This document shows positions 21,188 to 33,215 of a stretch of 64,000 nt of DNA, one piece after another. The stretch is taken from contig JACTVC010000008.1 in NCBI GenBank assembly GCA_018417955.1, forward strand, positions 1,116,001 to 1,180,000. The letters are read 5' to 3'. Each line of letters begins with the position of its first letter. Position 1 is the stretch's first letter. Source of the DNA: Laccaria trichodermophora (lineage: Eukaryota > Basidiomycota > Agaricomycetes > Agaricales > Hydnangiaceae). Position numbers and translations under genes: made by a program. The notes beneath the pieces were generated by a model that searched no databases, was not told where the DNA came from, and saw only the letters and a program-made list of their open reading frames with translations.

Positions 21188-23261
21188 CTAAGCTCTATCC
21201 GCACCAAGCGATGGGCCCCTGCTGAGCTCCACGCCCACTTTTTGAACGAGTTGTGGCCCAAGAGGCTCGAAAGCCTCCTTCCACATTTGTTTTCGTCGAC
21301 GGCCCTCAAAGATTCCCGAGGATCGCTCCCCAGTCTCACCCTCCGGGCCGAAGACGAAGACTTTGTCTTCTCTCCATGGTGCTTCGCCGTAAGCGAAAGC
21401 TACCCAGCGCTCATTGATCGCGTCCCGGACGCGAGCGTATGAATATTCATCGACTACGGCTGTTTCCCATTGTGATTCTTCGATGTAGCGTGCTCCATTA
21501 TCGCATTTAACAATTTCCGCGTCTTCGTCGTCCGAGCAGTCGAACGGACCGTCGTGGAACACCTCTGGTTCAGTGGAGGACGGACGTGCGGAGGCCGGCA
21601 GAGGGACGGTGTCGAACAGGTATATGAGATCCGCAGCGTGGTGTGGCAGCCCACGCGATGGACCTTCTTGGTCAAAGACGTATCGCCAGACGCCGTGCCC
21701 GCCTCGCTCACGCTTGGCATTTTCATTGAAGCATTCCGTGGGCCACGCAACGCGTGCGTCGTTGACCAGGTCCAAGACGCGGTCTACGATCTCATCGTCA
21801 GGGGTGTATGAGGAGATGTCATACGCGCGTAGGAGGTTGCTCGCTTTGTTGAGGGATTGGCAAATTGCTTTTACGCGCCTTACGACGGCGTTGGGCGTCC
21901 ACATGGATATGGGACGCGACCACAAGAGGGAGTCGGCAGCGCTGTCCCCGATGATTAGGGGTTGTAGAGTGCTGGGGAGTTGGAGCCGCGGGCTTCGGGT
22001 TCGAGAAGGCGATCGAAGGCTTTGGATGATAGAGCGACTTCTGCTCCGGGTGCTTGGAGGCAAAAGGGTACTGGCCTTGTGCGCGTGATGGTGGTGATGG
22101 TGATGGTGAATCTCGAAATGACTTTTCCAGTCATCTCGGAAGAAGAAGCCATCATCGATGGCTCGCAGGGTGTGCCCAAGACCAACAAGCTTGTCGGCCT
22201 CGATGGCTCGCAAGCTGTCTATTTGGGAAATCTGGAGGGTCGACATGACTCTAGAGAGGTGCCATCCTGCGCTTGGAATATCAGGCAAGATTGGTTCAAA
22301 GACAGCGCTTTGTATGATGGCCCGCTGAAACAGCGGTTGCGTCTTGTTTGCTCTAGAAAGCAGATGGCATATGATGTCGGCGGCACCGGTGGATGTCCCA
22401 AACAAGGTGATGTTATTGGGGTCTCCACCGAAGTCGCCGATGTAGTGGTGCAGCCAGTTCATGGCTTGCCTCTGATCACGTAGGCCTACGTCATATATGA
22501 TGAGCATAAGAAGCATAGTATGCAACTACGACATACCATAATTACCGGTGCCTTCGTCACCAGCGCGTTTGTTATCATCCCGGATGGTAGGGCTGGCGGC
22601 GAAGCCAAAGAGGCCTAAGCGAAAGCTGGGAACGATATTTTTAGCACAAAACAACGGGATGAGCTGTGTTCTTACTTGAAGGTCACGAGTATGATTGGTT
22701 TTCCGTTTTCAACGCTTTTGCGAACCATGGGTGCGCCATCGTACACCCAATGAGAGCCAGACCCTCTATCGCCTCCGCTGAGAGACAGATGAATGAATTG
22801 GAGCGTAAAAAGCAGAAAAAAATAAGCTTACCCATGCACCCAAAGCATGACTGGTATACGAGAATGTGGGGTCAAACCTGCTGGGCAGGTTATGTTGAGG
22901 TTGAGACACTCGAACTCGTCGTGTTTTAGATTTTGTTGTGGGATCTCATCAGCAGAGATGCCGAACAAGAGCTCTTCAGCTGTTCTTCCGCCTCTTACTT
23001 GAGGACATATTGGCCTGGCGTCGACGTCATGTGAGCGGGTGAACGATAAAAAGGTTGTGGATAATAAACAGACCCATGAGCTGTGGCGTCAGTAATAGGC
23101 GGATACGATGTACGTAGTTTCGACTGGCGAAAGCGCGCAGGGACAGTGGCGTATTGAATTCCGAAATATTGGTGTATTTGAGCATCTGGTGTTGATAATG
23201 CTGGTTCAATGCCGCAGAACGTTGACTTTAGCGCGGTGTGATAAAGCGTAGGGCTCGACAT
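21188..23261 (-). CDS. Type-B carboxylesterase/lipase
   Basis: Alpha/beta-hydrolase predicted to cleave carboxylic esters. The start MSSPTLYHTALKSTFCGIEP is followed by QYFGIQYATVPARFRQ, a usual N-terminal block. The oxyanion-hole segment VMLWVHG lies near 22,830-22,860. LVTFKFRLGLFGFAASP and NYGLRDQRQAMNWLHHYIGDFGGDP lead to the nucleophile elbow FGTSTGAA, a GTSTG form of GxSxG. The catalytic His is probably in RGLPHHAADLIYLFD. A run of eight His residues (about 22,085-22,115) sits in a loop beyond FRDDWKSHFEI. No signal peptide is seen, so it is probably cytosolic. Four or more introns. Substrate cannot be told. Confidence 0.85.
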
Positions 23262-24716
23262 GTTCGTGTTAGGGAGAGGGGGGTGGGGGGAATGAAAGGA
23301 AAAATACGGGATAAGGAGGAGATGTTGTTTGTAAACGCTGTGCTTCCAAGCATGTCCATGATCGATCGACTCAGTTGCATTAGGAGGATGGGTTCAAAAA
23401 CTCTTCTGGTTGTCCCAAATAGGAAGGTGTACAGAGTGATCTCACGTGCCCTGACGCGACCTCTTCTTGATGAACTAGATGAATCCACAGATGGCTCCCA
23501 GAAGCCCAGATCAGGTAGTTCGTGGTGCGTCCGCTGGTACACCCCTCGATGCCCCTGACCATGTTCTAACATGGAACATTAATGCAAAAGGCAAAGACGC
23601 TGAGAGACGGCTATCTAACACTTACCATTGCATCATGTGGTTTCCTTCCTCCACCCGACGTACGTAGTTTCCAATAAAACCAGCGGCCCGTGCGGAGCTA
23701 GAGTGGAGTTTTTGCGTTTTCTCTCTGCGTTCGGTCTCTTTGTGATATTCGGTCTTTTCCGTTTTGTCGGGGGTAGGTAGCTGACTCCAAGTCAATTCCG
23801 TCCAATCTCACCTAGGCCGATGACAGGAATGTTGGTCAACTCAGCGGCTAAAGGTGGGTCGGAGAAAAGCCGTCGCATAGCCCAGAGGGCACCAGGCGAG
23901 CTCAGTCAAAACCTGGCCTGAAAATTTAATTAAAAGACAACTTGATGCGAGGATACAATTGAATTGATCAGTAAACTTCGGAACGATGAGAGCAAGTCAA
24001 CACACCTTCTGCGCGCAGCATGCAAGACGCCGCCTTATGAAAGTGTACCTGGATAGATGACAGTGACAAAAGTCAACGGCTCATCGGGAAAGGGACCTCA
24101 GCGTTCAACGTTCAAGGGTTCCGGCTATCAAATTGTTCAGGGAACAAAAGAAAAGACGAGGAGAACGGAACGGAGGAGAAGAGCAGTGGATCTAGCAAAG
24201 AAACATAGCTGCATTCTTCCCTACCCCCCTTGAAGAAAGGCCCGGGGCTCGCTGTACTCGAGTACACGCAGTCGAAGCGCAAAACTTTCTAGCCGTACAG
24301 TTGCCATTTATGACGTACAACAGTTAATCGTTACAACAAGAACGGCGAGAACTCGGGAGTTACGGGTGACCATGTGAGGAAGCTGAATTACCAGCGATAC
24401 TTCTGAATCGGAGCGATTACTTGGAGGGGACGAGTATGTAAACGATGCGACCATGATGAGAACATGAGGGAGAGCTGAAGGACCTCTTTCTGAAATTTGG
24501 TCTCCGTCAGACTATTCATGCTCATGTTCATCGATGATCGATAAGTCGCGGTGATAGCGGATAAGATCTTATATTGCGTAACAAATGATAACTCTGAAAA
24601 TAACCCCGAGTTATAACTTCCGAAGTGACCTGCCATTCTACGTTTCAAGTCGCAAAAACAAGTATCATCGAGAAGTAGCGTACAACACACACTTCATAAA
24701 ATACATTATCTTCCCT
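23262..24716. other. 1.45 kb intergenic region
   Basis: Separates the esterase start from the SRP19 stop. I see no supported ORF, tRNA or repeat. The esterase promoter must be near 23,262-23,600. A CCCCCC/GGGGG-rich run at 23,275-23,295 lies just upstream of its ATG. Confidence 0.45.
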
Positions 24717-25782
24717 TCATCCTCGTACCCTGACCACCTTCCGCTTCCCTTTCGCCATACCACCGCCAGGTGCACCAGGCCCGGGTGCGCCGCCAGCAGC
24801 ACCAGCAGCAGAATTCTCCGTGGCGTTCATGCCTGCCTTGACAGTTTCGATCAACACGCCGCTGGAAAGTGCAGGCGAATAAGCCGACACTCTATTCGCC
24901 AGAGGTGGGTGTGGTTCAGGGGGCACGGGCAATCTACGCCTGCCGGATTGTTTCGAAGGAGTATTTATTGCGGGCGACTTTGATTTTGTAGCAGCAGGCT
25001 GTTTTCCCTTTGTCGAAGTCGGAGGTGTGGGCTTGCTCTGGATAACGTCCGCGGGTGCTGTGTTGAAGGGAGGTTTTGGGATGTTTTCAGGCTTGAGGAG
25101 TTGTATCTGGAAGCATATCATTTCTAGCAACTGTTTCTCTGAACAAGACGGGGTTATAATAGTCGTAAAGAAGCAGAGTGGCTGAGAGCACTCACTGGTT
25201 TTCACAGCCGGATTGACGAGTTTCCCGTCCTTCTTCCATTGTACCCTCACCCGACCTGGGTTCTCCCAATCTCGGGGGTGAGTCTTTGTGATTTCATGCA
25301 GCGCCCTAAGACCCAGCCGCATAGCCGCATCCGCGATGTCCTTGCTGAGGGGCCACCACAGACTCTTAGCCCTTTCCACCCTGCGTTGCCCAGTTCCATA
25401 GGGGCGCTTCGCATCAAGGTAAATTGGATAGATACATGTCCACCTGGAGGGAGATATGAGCACAAGTTCAGATCGCGGGCTGCGTTTGTGAAGACGACAC
25501 AGACGTCTTATATGGGGTGATATCCGTCACACGGTTGCTGCCATCTGCTGCTGTTGCGGCCGCCGTCGCAGCTGGCGGAGGTGGGGCGTACGAAGGCCGT
25601 GGTTGGCGAGGAGGCGAAGCAGGCCCCGCGCGTTGGGACGCAGATGGCATAAATTCGTCATCGGATATATGCAGTTCTTCGATTAGGGGACCGCGAGAGC
25701 CGGTGTTCGGGAGTGGGTGTGATGGAAGCGGAATGTCGGTGTCGTCGTCGAATTCTTCAACTATTGCTGCTCTTCGCGACAT
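24717..25782 (-). CDS. SRP19: Signal recognition particle 19 kDa subunit (SRP19/Sec65)
   Basis: Binds SRP RNA and helps load SRP54 for co-translational targeting to the ER. The N-terminal extension is acidic and low-complexity (MSRRAAIVEEFDDDTDIPLP, then a Pro/Ala run). The SRP19 domain follows: WTCIYPIYLDAKRPYGTGQRR, RVERAKSLWWPLSKDIADA and RGRVRV-like GRVRVQWKKDGKLVN. The tail is lysine-rich and Gly/Pro-rich, ending GKRKVVRVRG. Exons are separated at about 25,450-25,510 and 25,130-25,200. The first donor reads AC|GTCTGT, a weak form. Confidence 0.9.
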
Positions 25783-26076
25783 TTTATGCTACGTTGTACG
25801 GTGACGACAAGGAGGTATTTGAGTGGGCGATTGCAGTTATCGCAGCACGTGACAAGAATAGCTTTCGCAGCACAACATCAACTTGCTTCGTATTCGGGCT
25901 CAGACCTACAAATCTACTACGGAGCTCCTAATAATTATCTGCTATTTCAAGCGAACGTTTGCCTCTCGTATTTTGGTCTAAAAGTGTTACAGGCGAGAGC
26001 GCAAGATGGAATTCGATTGGGGTAACTTGTGGGGGTGGATGTGCGAATGCCAAAGAACCACGCATTTCAATCGGTT

Positions 26077-27630
26077 TCAAGATTTACGTCTAGGACCACC
26101 AGATCGGTGAGCAGCGACATGGGTGGCCACCAGCACCCCGGTTTCCCCCAGATTTTCCAATTCATTTTGAACCTCGCTAACATCAGATAGATCTGCAAAG
26201 TAAACTTCCTTCACGGGGGCTGCGATGCTGATTCTGTACCGCATAAAGTCTACGAGGGATTGAAGGGGAAGGTCGGCGCCCGTATACGATGGCCTCCTGG
26301 GTTCGGTGAAATGAATTGTGCGTAGAAAGGGAAATATAACATCCCCCTTGGTTTGAGTGCTGACTCTTGGGCGCTTGACTCCTTCAAGCCGTAAAAATAG
26401 ATGTGCTGTTTGTTTATTCAAACGGACAAGCGAGGTCACATTCTTTGCTTGTTGTAGAATACTGGCAACGGCTGGATGTGTTCTGAATGAGAGTTCGGGA
26501 CTGAGGGATAACTCGAGAGAGGTAACTTGTGAAAAGAGGTCAGCAAAACCTGAAGACACGTGCGGCAGGAAGGACAGCAGGCCGCTCTCTCTCGAGGGCC
26601 AATATGCACTGAAGGAGACATACGGAGGGGCCTCTGGTTCCGATTCGTCCCCAGTAGGGGAAATAACACGGTTGCTGACAAAAAAGTCGCCGCTGCTGAC
26701 ATGGAGGTAGAGAGGGAAGTCGGATTCAGTGGCCTTGGACAAGTAAAACTGCAACTTCTGTGCAATAATTCCTGCGGTGACGTCAAAGTCTGTTCCTGGG
26801 CGAATATTCCGGGCAATCACCCTCATACTACACGTCGGTTTGAGGATCAGTGATGAGAGGAACGCGCTGGATTCGCTCAGAGATGCCATCAGTGTGATAT
26901 TTTCGAGGTTTGGTAGATGAATAGCTGCATGAGATTCGGCTCCTATGTTTGAGTCTATGAGATGCAGATCGGTGAGGAATTTCATGCGCGATAAAATGTC
27001 AAGCCACTTTTTGGGCGGAGGGTTTAGCAATGAAACCTGCGATACGGCGAGGTAGGTAAGCTGTGCAAGATACGGCAAGTCGTCATCAAAGCTGCAGCGT
27101 TGAAGCCAGAGCTGACGCAAACGGGGTGCATTCCCACTGAAAATCGTGGCAGGAAGTTTGAATTGAGCAATGTCACTCGGAATGCTACTCCCACAAAGGT
27201 TAAGTTCTTCGAGGTAGGGAGCGGGCTGCCGAAATTTATCAACAATCAGTGGCCAGGTTTTCTCCGTGAATTCGCATTCGTATCGACCAAACCGCGAAAC
27301 ATGCTCCAGCTCTCTCGCCAAAATATCTGACGATAGCGGGTGGTGGCGAGAAACCAAAGTGAGGGGGCAATCCGAAGCCCTTCTTAAAAGTTCCTCTGTC
27401 CATAGGTGAGATCCACGAGTGAAATCGATAACCCGGCTCCAGATAACTGGATTCTCCAGCACCAAAAAGCGCCATTGGCGGCAGACCTGGGAGGTATATC
27501 TGGTTGCGTCTTGAAAAATTTTAACATGGTTAACTCCATAAAGTGACTCCACGGTTGTGTTGAAAAGGAAGATTGAGGATAAGATTTCAGGAGGGAGATC
27601 TGATATAGTGAGTATGGCGAGCTGGCTCAT
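26077..27630 (-). CDS. F-box-like protein A
   Basis: Single-exon 517-residue protein. The N-terminus ISDLPPEILSSIFLF...SQVCRQWRFLVLENPVIWSRV is an F-box that would bind Skp1 in an SCF ubiquitin ligase. The rest is a divergent leucine-rich region, with LRQLWLQRCSFDDDLPYLAQLTYL among the repeats, which would bind substrate. Such F-box/LRR proteins form large families in agaricomycetes. It is a tandem paralogue of the next gene upstream (28,016-29,557), with long matching stretches. Target unknown. Confidence 0.8.
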   Translation of the reverse strand: MSQLAILTISDLPPEILSSIFLFNTTVESLYGVNHVKIFQDATRYTSQVCRQWRFLVLENPVIWSRVIDFTRGSHLWTEELLRRASDCPLTLVSRHHPLSSDILARELEHVSRFGRYECEFTEKTWPLIVDKFRQPAPYLEELNLCGSSIPSDIAQFKLPATIFSGNAPRLRQLWLQRCSFDDDLPYLAQLTYLAVSQVSLLNPPPKKWLDILSRMKFLTDLHLIDSNIGAESHAAIHLPNLENITLMASLSESSAFLSSLILKPTCSMRVIARNIRPGTDFDVTAGIIAQKLQFYLSKATESDFPLYLHVSSGDFFVSNRVISPTGDESEPEAPPYVSFSAYWPSRESGLLSFLPHVSSGFADLFSQVTSLELSLSPELSFRTHPAVASILQQAKNVTSLVRLNKQTAHLFLRLEGVKRPRVSTQTKGDVIFPFLRTIHFTEPRRPSYTGADLPLQSLVDFMRYRISIAAPVKEVYFADLSDVSEVQNELENLGETGVLVATHVAAHRSGGPRRKS

Positions 27631-28015
27631 GCTACTACTTGACGGCGGCGTCGACGCAGGACGTAGCTAGATCGTTCTGTGTGAATTCGAGGTGAGTAGC
27701 TGGGAGCGTGTCCTTCGTGACGAACCTTTGCAAACACACGACGTTCGCGTTAACGTTGTTCACTGCCAGTTCAGTAATGCACTTCTACTAACACGTGACA
27801 AGATGCTTGCCATCCATCTTACCACTAAACGACTTGAGTCTCTTACTGCCCAAATGTATCGAATTGGAGACAAAGAAAGGCTGAGGTGAGTTGTACACTC
27901 GATGGGTTACAACATTGCGTCGCAGCACAAGATTTCGAGGTTCTGAAACGTCAAAACTTAGCAAGTCAAGCACCCTCAGCTCTGAGCTCTCGGTGATGAG
28001 TAAAATATAAAGGTA
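27631..28015. repeat. Spacer between F-box paralogues; contains duplicated upstream flank
   Basis: The sequence just upstream of F-box A (about 27,640-27,745: CGTCGACGCAGGACGTAGCT, GTGTGAATTCGAGGTGAG) resembles the sequence upstream of F-box B (about 29,515-29,620: CGTCGGCGCAGAACGTAGCT, GTGTGAATCCAAGGTGAG). The duplication unit therefore included the promoter. No other gene seen. Confidence 0.7.
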
Positions 28016-29557
28016 TCAAACATTCCTTTGCGCCACCAGCACCCCGGTTTCCCTGAGACATTCCATGCCATGTTGAACCCAGCTAACATCAAATAACTTT
28101 GTATAGTAGACTTCCCCAATGGGGGCGGCGATGCTGATTCTGTACTGAATAAAGTCCACGAGGGATTCAAGGACACGGTCGGTGCCCGCATCCTCGTCTA
28201 TCCCTACATCGGTGAAACACATTGCGCGTAAAGAGGGGAATATAACATCCCCTCCAGTTTGAGTGCTGATCGGGCGCCTGACTCCCTCGAACTGCAGAAA
28301 TACATTTGCTGCCTGTTCATCCAAGTGAATAAGCGAGGTCACCTTGTTTGCATGTCGTAGAACATTGGCAATGGCTGAATGTGTCGTGAATGCGAGATCA
28401 GGTTTGAATAATAATCGAAGAGAAGTAACTTGTGCAAGTGGGCCAGCGAAAGCTAGAGACACGTGCGGCAAGATGGACAGGCCAGTCTCGTGAGAGGGCC
28501 AACATGCACGGAAGAAGACATATGGAGGTGTCTCTGGCGCCGATGCAGCCCCATTGGGGCGATTGCTGATAAGGAAGTGGTCGTTGCTGAAATAAAGGAG
28601 GAGAGGGAAGTCGGTTTCAGTGGTCTTGGCCAAAGAAGGCTGTAACTTTTGTGCAATAATCCCTGCGGTGATGTCAAAATCTGTGCCTGGGCAACAATCC
28701 TGGGCGGTCACCCTCATATGACAGGTCGGTTCAAGGATGAGGCACGAGAGGAATGCCCTGGCTTCGCTCAACGATACCCTCAGTAGGATATTTTCGAGGT
28801 TTGGTAGATGAACGGCTGTATAAGATTCAACCATTCCTATGTTTACGTCTCTGAGCTCCAGATTGGTGAGGAATTTCATGCGCGATAAAATGTCAAGCCA
28901 CTTTTGTGACGGAGAGAATCTCAATGACACCTGCGATACGTTGAGGCGAGTAAGCTGTGCAAGATACGGGAGGTCGGCATCAAAGCTGCAGCATTGAAGC
29001 CAGAGCTGACGCAAACGGGGGGCATTCCCACTGAAAATCGTGGCAGGAAGTTTGAATTGACCACTGGTATGGCCCCGAAGCCTAAGTTCTTCGACGTGGG
29101 GAGCGGGCTGCTGAAATTTGTCAAGAACCAGTGGCCAGGTTTTCTCATCGAATTCGCCATCGTATCGACCAAACCGCGAAACATGCTCTAGCTCTCTCGC
29201 CAAAATATCTGATGATAGCGAGCGGTAGCGAGAAACCAAGTCGAGAGGGCAATCCGAAGCCCTTCTTAAAAGTTCCTCGGTCCATTGGTGAGATCCACTA
29301 GCGAAATTGATAAGTCTGCTCCAGATGATTGGATTCTCCAACACCAAAAGGCGCCATTGGCGGCAGACCTGAGAGGTGTATCTGGTTATGTCTTGTGGAA
29401 TTTTGACATAAATTGATACAAATGTGTTAAGAAGGAAGATGGAGGATAAGATTTCAGGAGGGAGATCTGATATAGTGGGTGTGGCGAGTTGGATCATGCT
29501 GCTAGTTGTGGGCACCGTCGGCGCAGAACGTAGCTTGACCGTTTTGTGTGAATCCAA
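28016..29557 (-). CDS. F-box-like protein B
   Basis: 513-residue tandem paralogue of F-box A. F-box: ISDLPPEILSSIFLLNTF...SQVCRQWRLLVLENPIIWSRL. The same leucine-rich body follows (LRQLWLQCCSFDADLPYLAQLTRL). Compared with A, the annotated frame has 19 extra N-terminal residues; the in-frame Met at about 29,500 (MIQLATPTISDLPPE) matches the start of A and is the likelier one. C-termini differ (A adds VAAHRSGGPRRKS, B ends VLVAQRNV). Differences are scattered with no frame damage, so both copies look functional. Confidence 0.8.
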   Translation of the reverse strand: MDSHKTVKLRSAPTVPTTSSMIQLATPTISDLPPEILSSIFLLNTFVSIYVKIPQDITRYTSQVCRQWRLLVLENPIIWSRLINFASGSHQWTEELLRRASDCPLDLVSRYRSLSSDILARELEHVSRFGRYDGEFDEKTWPLVLDKFQQPAPHVEELRLRGHTSGQFKLPATIFSGNAPRLRQLWLQCCSFDADLPYLAQLTRLNVSQVSLRFSPSQKWLDILSRMKFLTNLELRDVNIGMVESYTAVHLPNLENILLRVSLSEARAFLSCLILEPTCHMRVTAQDCCPGTDFDITAGIIAQKLQPSLAKTTETDFPLLLYFSNDHFLISNRPNGAASAPETPPYVFFRACWPSHETGLSILPHVSLAFAGPLAQVTSLRLLFKPDLAFTTHSAIANVLRHANKVTSLIHLDEQAANVFLQFEGVRRPISTQTGGDVIFPSLRAMCFTDVGIDEDAGTDRVLESLVDFIQYRISIAAPIGEVYYTKLFDVSWVQHGMECLRETGVLVAQRNV

Positions 29558-29901
29558 GGTGAGGCGATGGGAGGGTGCAGATCGTGGCGCACTTTTGCGA
29601 ACACGCGACGTTAACGCACTTTCGTCAGCAAATCATGGATTTTATCCGAACACATGTCTTTCACTTTGACGTTGCAATGTGATCCCCCCGGATTACGTAC
29701 TCCAAATCTCACAAAGTTGAAAGCTGAACTAGCCACCATTGATTGTATCTCACAAAACGTGCTGTTTCCTGTGACATTCCAAGACATCCACCTGAACCAA
29801 CGTGGTTTCTAAGCGAGAGAGGCTGGCATTCTGAATCATCTGACGAGGAGCGTAACGAAAACAATGGCAGCTCCAGAATTATTTCTGACCTGCACACCTT
29901 C

Positions 29902-31550
29902 TCATTTAGCCTTGGGAAATAAGCATACAAGCTGGGAAATGGGGCGAGTTGTTAGGCTTGCTTCTTCATCGAAGAGGATGGGTTCTGATGCTGAGACACC
30001 AGCTAAGAAACGAACACAGGGTATCGTGGCGTGTTGTGAAGGAGCTCCAAAGCAAAGCCTAAGGACGCATGTATCATACATATTCTCAAAAGTGAGGCCA
30101 GGGATATTGGCAAGCCAAACTGCGCTAATGAGAGTGGGGTCGCCAACGACTGCGTCAATTTCGATATCGACTTGTGGCCAATGGTGACTGGATGGTTTCA
30201 AAGGTTCGTTCAGCGGGTAGTTTAACAGGGTCGGTGCCCAAAGTATTGCGTGTCGCAAGGCTGAGCGTGTCCTGGCGTCATCTCGATAGGTATATTCCAG
30301 CCGTTGGTGAGCTGTCATGATATATCGTGAAAGCGCCACCAACAAGTTCACCACACGATTCCTTAGAGGGCCCGGTAACGACGCCCAAGACCTTTTGTAG
30401 AGCAAGCGATGGGCGATGGGCTGTTTAGCTGACTCGGCGTAGTGGTGAACTAGCATACGACCAAGCCACCAGAGAGCTTGAAACATGAGCCAAAGGAGAA
30501 CGATTTCGTTCGTTTGCTGAGCCAGGGAAAGGTAAGTGTACCCTGTAACTAACGGGCATATCAGGGCGCCTAAACCCCACACAGCTTTCCACCATTTGGA
30601 TTTCTTTGGGTTTCGAGGGGCGCCAATGATGAGCCGACTTTGCGAGGGCGGTTCCGCGAGTTGAGGCAACGGCCCAATGATAATGTCAATCTTTCCATCG
30701 AGAACTTGTGGCCTTCTGGCCACAATTTTCTCATATAGTATGATGACGAACGCGGCGAAAGAGAAGTAAACCCAGGGGATCAAAGTCACAATGCCGAGGG
30801 CGCCAGCAAAATGGTGTAAGATTAAACCTTCTCCAAGTTTGACAAGACTGAGGGAGAGGACCGCTATTTGGAATGATGGGTTGTGGGGAGGATAGAACGG
30901 ATTGGAACTAAACATAAAGATGTCCGGCGTCGTTTCAATAGGCTTCGCAGATTTCTTGAGATTCCTAAGGCCAATGCCAGTCTGAGGATCCCGGCGTGTC
31001 TCCGGAGTGACGACAGGTTCATCCGGGAACTTGGCCAACCCGCGAGAGGTTAACTTGTCGAACGCATAAATCTCCTCCCACTCAATTTGATGCTATGTCA
31101 AGGCAATGTCGTCAGAACGTGCGAGTTGCAGAAACCAGAAAATATTACCGACGGTGATGCGTCAACTGACAGACCACTTGGACCCTTCGCTGCGTGGCTC
31201 CTTCTGACTTTCATCGCTCCCCTCCCGCGCTGACCGGAGGATACCTCCATTCCCACCGCTAGATCCGTATTTTCCGTTCGTGCGCCGATAGTATTCCGAA
31301 GCCATCCCGGGCTGGCAGCGCCCACACATGCTTTAACAATGTTCATAAGACCGAAGGCGCTCATCGCAGCCCATGCAACTCCCGCCTCACCCTCATTCCC
31401 AAGGATGAGCGACTCAGCGACCGAGGAACCGATGAAACTTGTGATCGTGGAAAGCCCCACGAATCCATTCCCAAAGTCTGGGGTGGGAAAAGGGAAAGGC
31501 GAAGGACGCTGTGCCTTAGAGGCGCTACTGGGGAGCTCCTGAGCCATCAC
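29902..31550 (-). CDS. Fungal multi-pass membrane protein A, C-terminally truncated paralogue
   Basis: Two exons joined over an intron at about 31,093-31,137 (TCG|GTAATA...ACATAG). Exon 1 has FGNGFVGLSTITSFIGSSVAESLILGNEGEAGVAWAAMSAFGLMNIVK, one or two membrane segments. Exon 2 has hydrophobic segments (IAVLSLSLVKLGEGLILHHF, VTLIPWVYFSFAAFVIILYE, LGALICPLVTGYTYLSLAQQ, EIVLLWLMFQALWWLGRMLV). I do not recognise the family. Against paralogue B it stops about 110 residues early: after LFPKAK the next bases give a stop, and B continues with a soluble C-terminal region. The tail was probably lost by deletion. Confidence 0.7.
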
Positions 31551-32760
31551 AGAAGAGAAGGTGTCAGGTTAAAGATAGGGGAGTCAAATCCTAACATACC
31601 TGGCGAAATACATCGAAGAGATCCCAATGAACAAATTTGGACGACTAGAGGCTGACACTCACCAGTCGTCGGTGTACGTACAACAAAATGGTCGAACATC
31701 ATGTGACTCCGGCAACCAGCCGGAAAATTAATGCTTCACATATATGATATGCTCCTACTTAGCCCATTCACAAAAAATGACCGAAGCGCATAGAACCATC
31801 GCCTTGTTGCAACAGGATCCTAACTCTTCACAGTTGAGAAAGTTGCTGGTAACCGGCGTTTCTCAGACGGAACTGGAGCAGCTGTTCAGCAGATTTTGAA
31901 TCAGCTCTGGTACAGTACCGCCACCGCCTCCTCCCCCTGTAGTTCCACCCTCGTCGCTGCAGTGGCAAAATCAGTCATTGCAGGGCCAAGTCAGCCGACG
32001 CCGCTTACTGCGCCTTATCAGGCGAATAAACCTTACCCTTCTGGTTCCAACGTGAAGACGGAGGGTCTTCCAGCTACATTGCCAGTGTTCCAGGCGCTCC
32101 AGGACATCAACAAGCTTCTTTCACTCCTCAGGACCAGTGTTGTTTCCGCCAGCCCGACGCCGAACAACTCCATACCTCGCATGAAAAACGCTCTCCGACC
32201 CCATAAACAATCGATCTCAGTCGAGAAGTGAATCGTCAATACAGGACAGCTATCCTGGCTTAAAAGCCAAGCTCGCAAGCTGTAATATCATAAGATCAGA
32301 CAATGCATCTTGCCGATTGCCCTGCTGACGCTTGACTCAAGGACACGGTCAGATTGTAGACTTTTTGTACCATCGGTTCAGTTCCCAATGCAAGCAATGC
32401 GCAGTGCACTCCTAGAATGTCGGTCGGATCATAGCAGGAGCTGGTTTACGGGAGTTGAGGTGCGTTTGACATCACTTATCGTGCAAAACAATAACTAACG
32501 TCGGATTTGTAGAATTGGATTCATGACTCGTCTGATATGAAAGGCAAGGGTCCAGCAGATGGATTACGCCTAAATGCTGATGCTGAAAATGCGAATCGTG
32601 ATGCTGAACTGCGAGCCCAGTATGTTGTTGTTGTCAGTCGGCGTTCCTGGGGGATGACGAGGACTGGGTTAAGAACACTCGCGATCATTGAGTCGATATG
32701 ACATCAGCACGGGGCGACAATCAGTGCCCCCCGCATAGTCCGTCTCTTCCCCATCTTTGA
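31551..32760 (+). other. Unassigned region with short open stretches
   Basis: Possible exons on the plus strand: MTEAHRTIALLQQDPNSSQL from 31,777, a Ser/Pro-rich frame 31,896-32,231 (VFQALQDINKLLSLLRT), and NWIHDSSDMKGKGPADGLRL after an acceptor-like TTTGTAG at 32,512. They cannot be joined into one convincing frame, and I do not recognise a family. It may be the 5' part of the SIN1-like relic just downstream or a separate decayed gene. Confidence 0.35.
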
Positions 32761-32769
32761 GGATCAAAT

Positions 32770-33215
32770 AACCTCTAACTGTCCTATATAGCAAGACTTT
32801 CCACCTAAGGAAAATCATCAAGTTAAACGCCGAAGCACTTGCCGTATTGGAAGCCAACACTACTGCACTACAGCGCATGGATACACATTACATATGCTCA
32901 GCCATTACCTTCAATTGTCCAGTAAAATAAGCGGATCGAAGGCAAGATTCAGCTTCCTAGAGAAAAAGGGAGAAGCTTCGTTTCTCGGTCCTGGTTTTTT
33001 GTCGTTTTGAGTTCAACTCTTGGCCCTTGCTTGGCCCCTTCCTTCTGTTTGCTTGCTTGGGTCTTCTTTCAGTCGTGGTACCCAGAAGTTATTCCGCGTA
33101 CGTCCGTTGCTAGTTTGCGGGGTAGGAGAGGCCTATTGCTCGTCAAGCAAGGTATGTTGCTGCAGATGGCCGGGATCGGAAGAACGATTCAGATGGATGC
33201 GAACGTGTATCTGCA
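32770..33215 (+). pseudogene. SIN1 (TORC2 subunit) relic, inverted relative to the intact gene
   Basis: Two blocks match the intact SIN1 gene at 36,363-39,417. Near 32,795-32,880 the plus strand reads KIIKLNAEALAVLEANTTAL, against KIAKFNADACAVLEANPTQS. Near 33,085-33,210 it reads RTSVASLRGRRGLLLVKQGM, against RTVASLQGKRELLLVKRSM, followed by IGRT. Spacing and frame are not preserved and no start or full domain remains, so it is a degenerate partial duplicate. It lies between the two membrane-protein paralogues and on the strand opposite intact SIN1. Confidence 0.75.
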
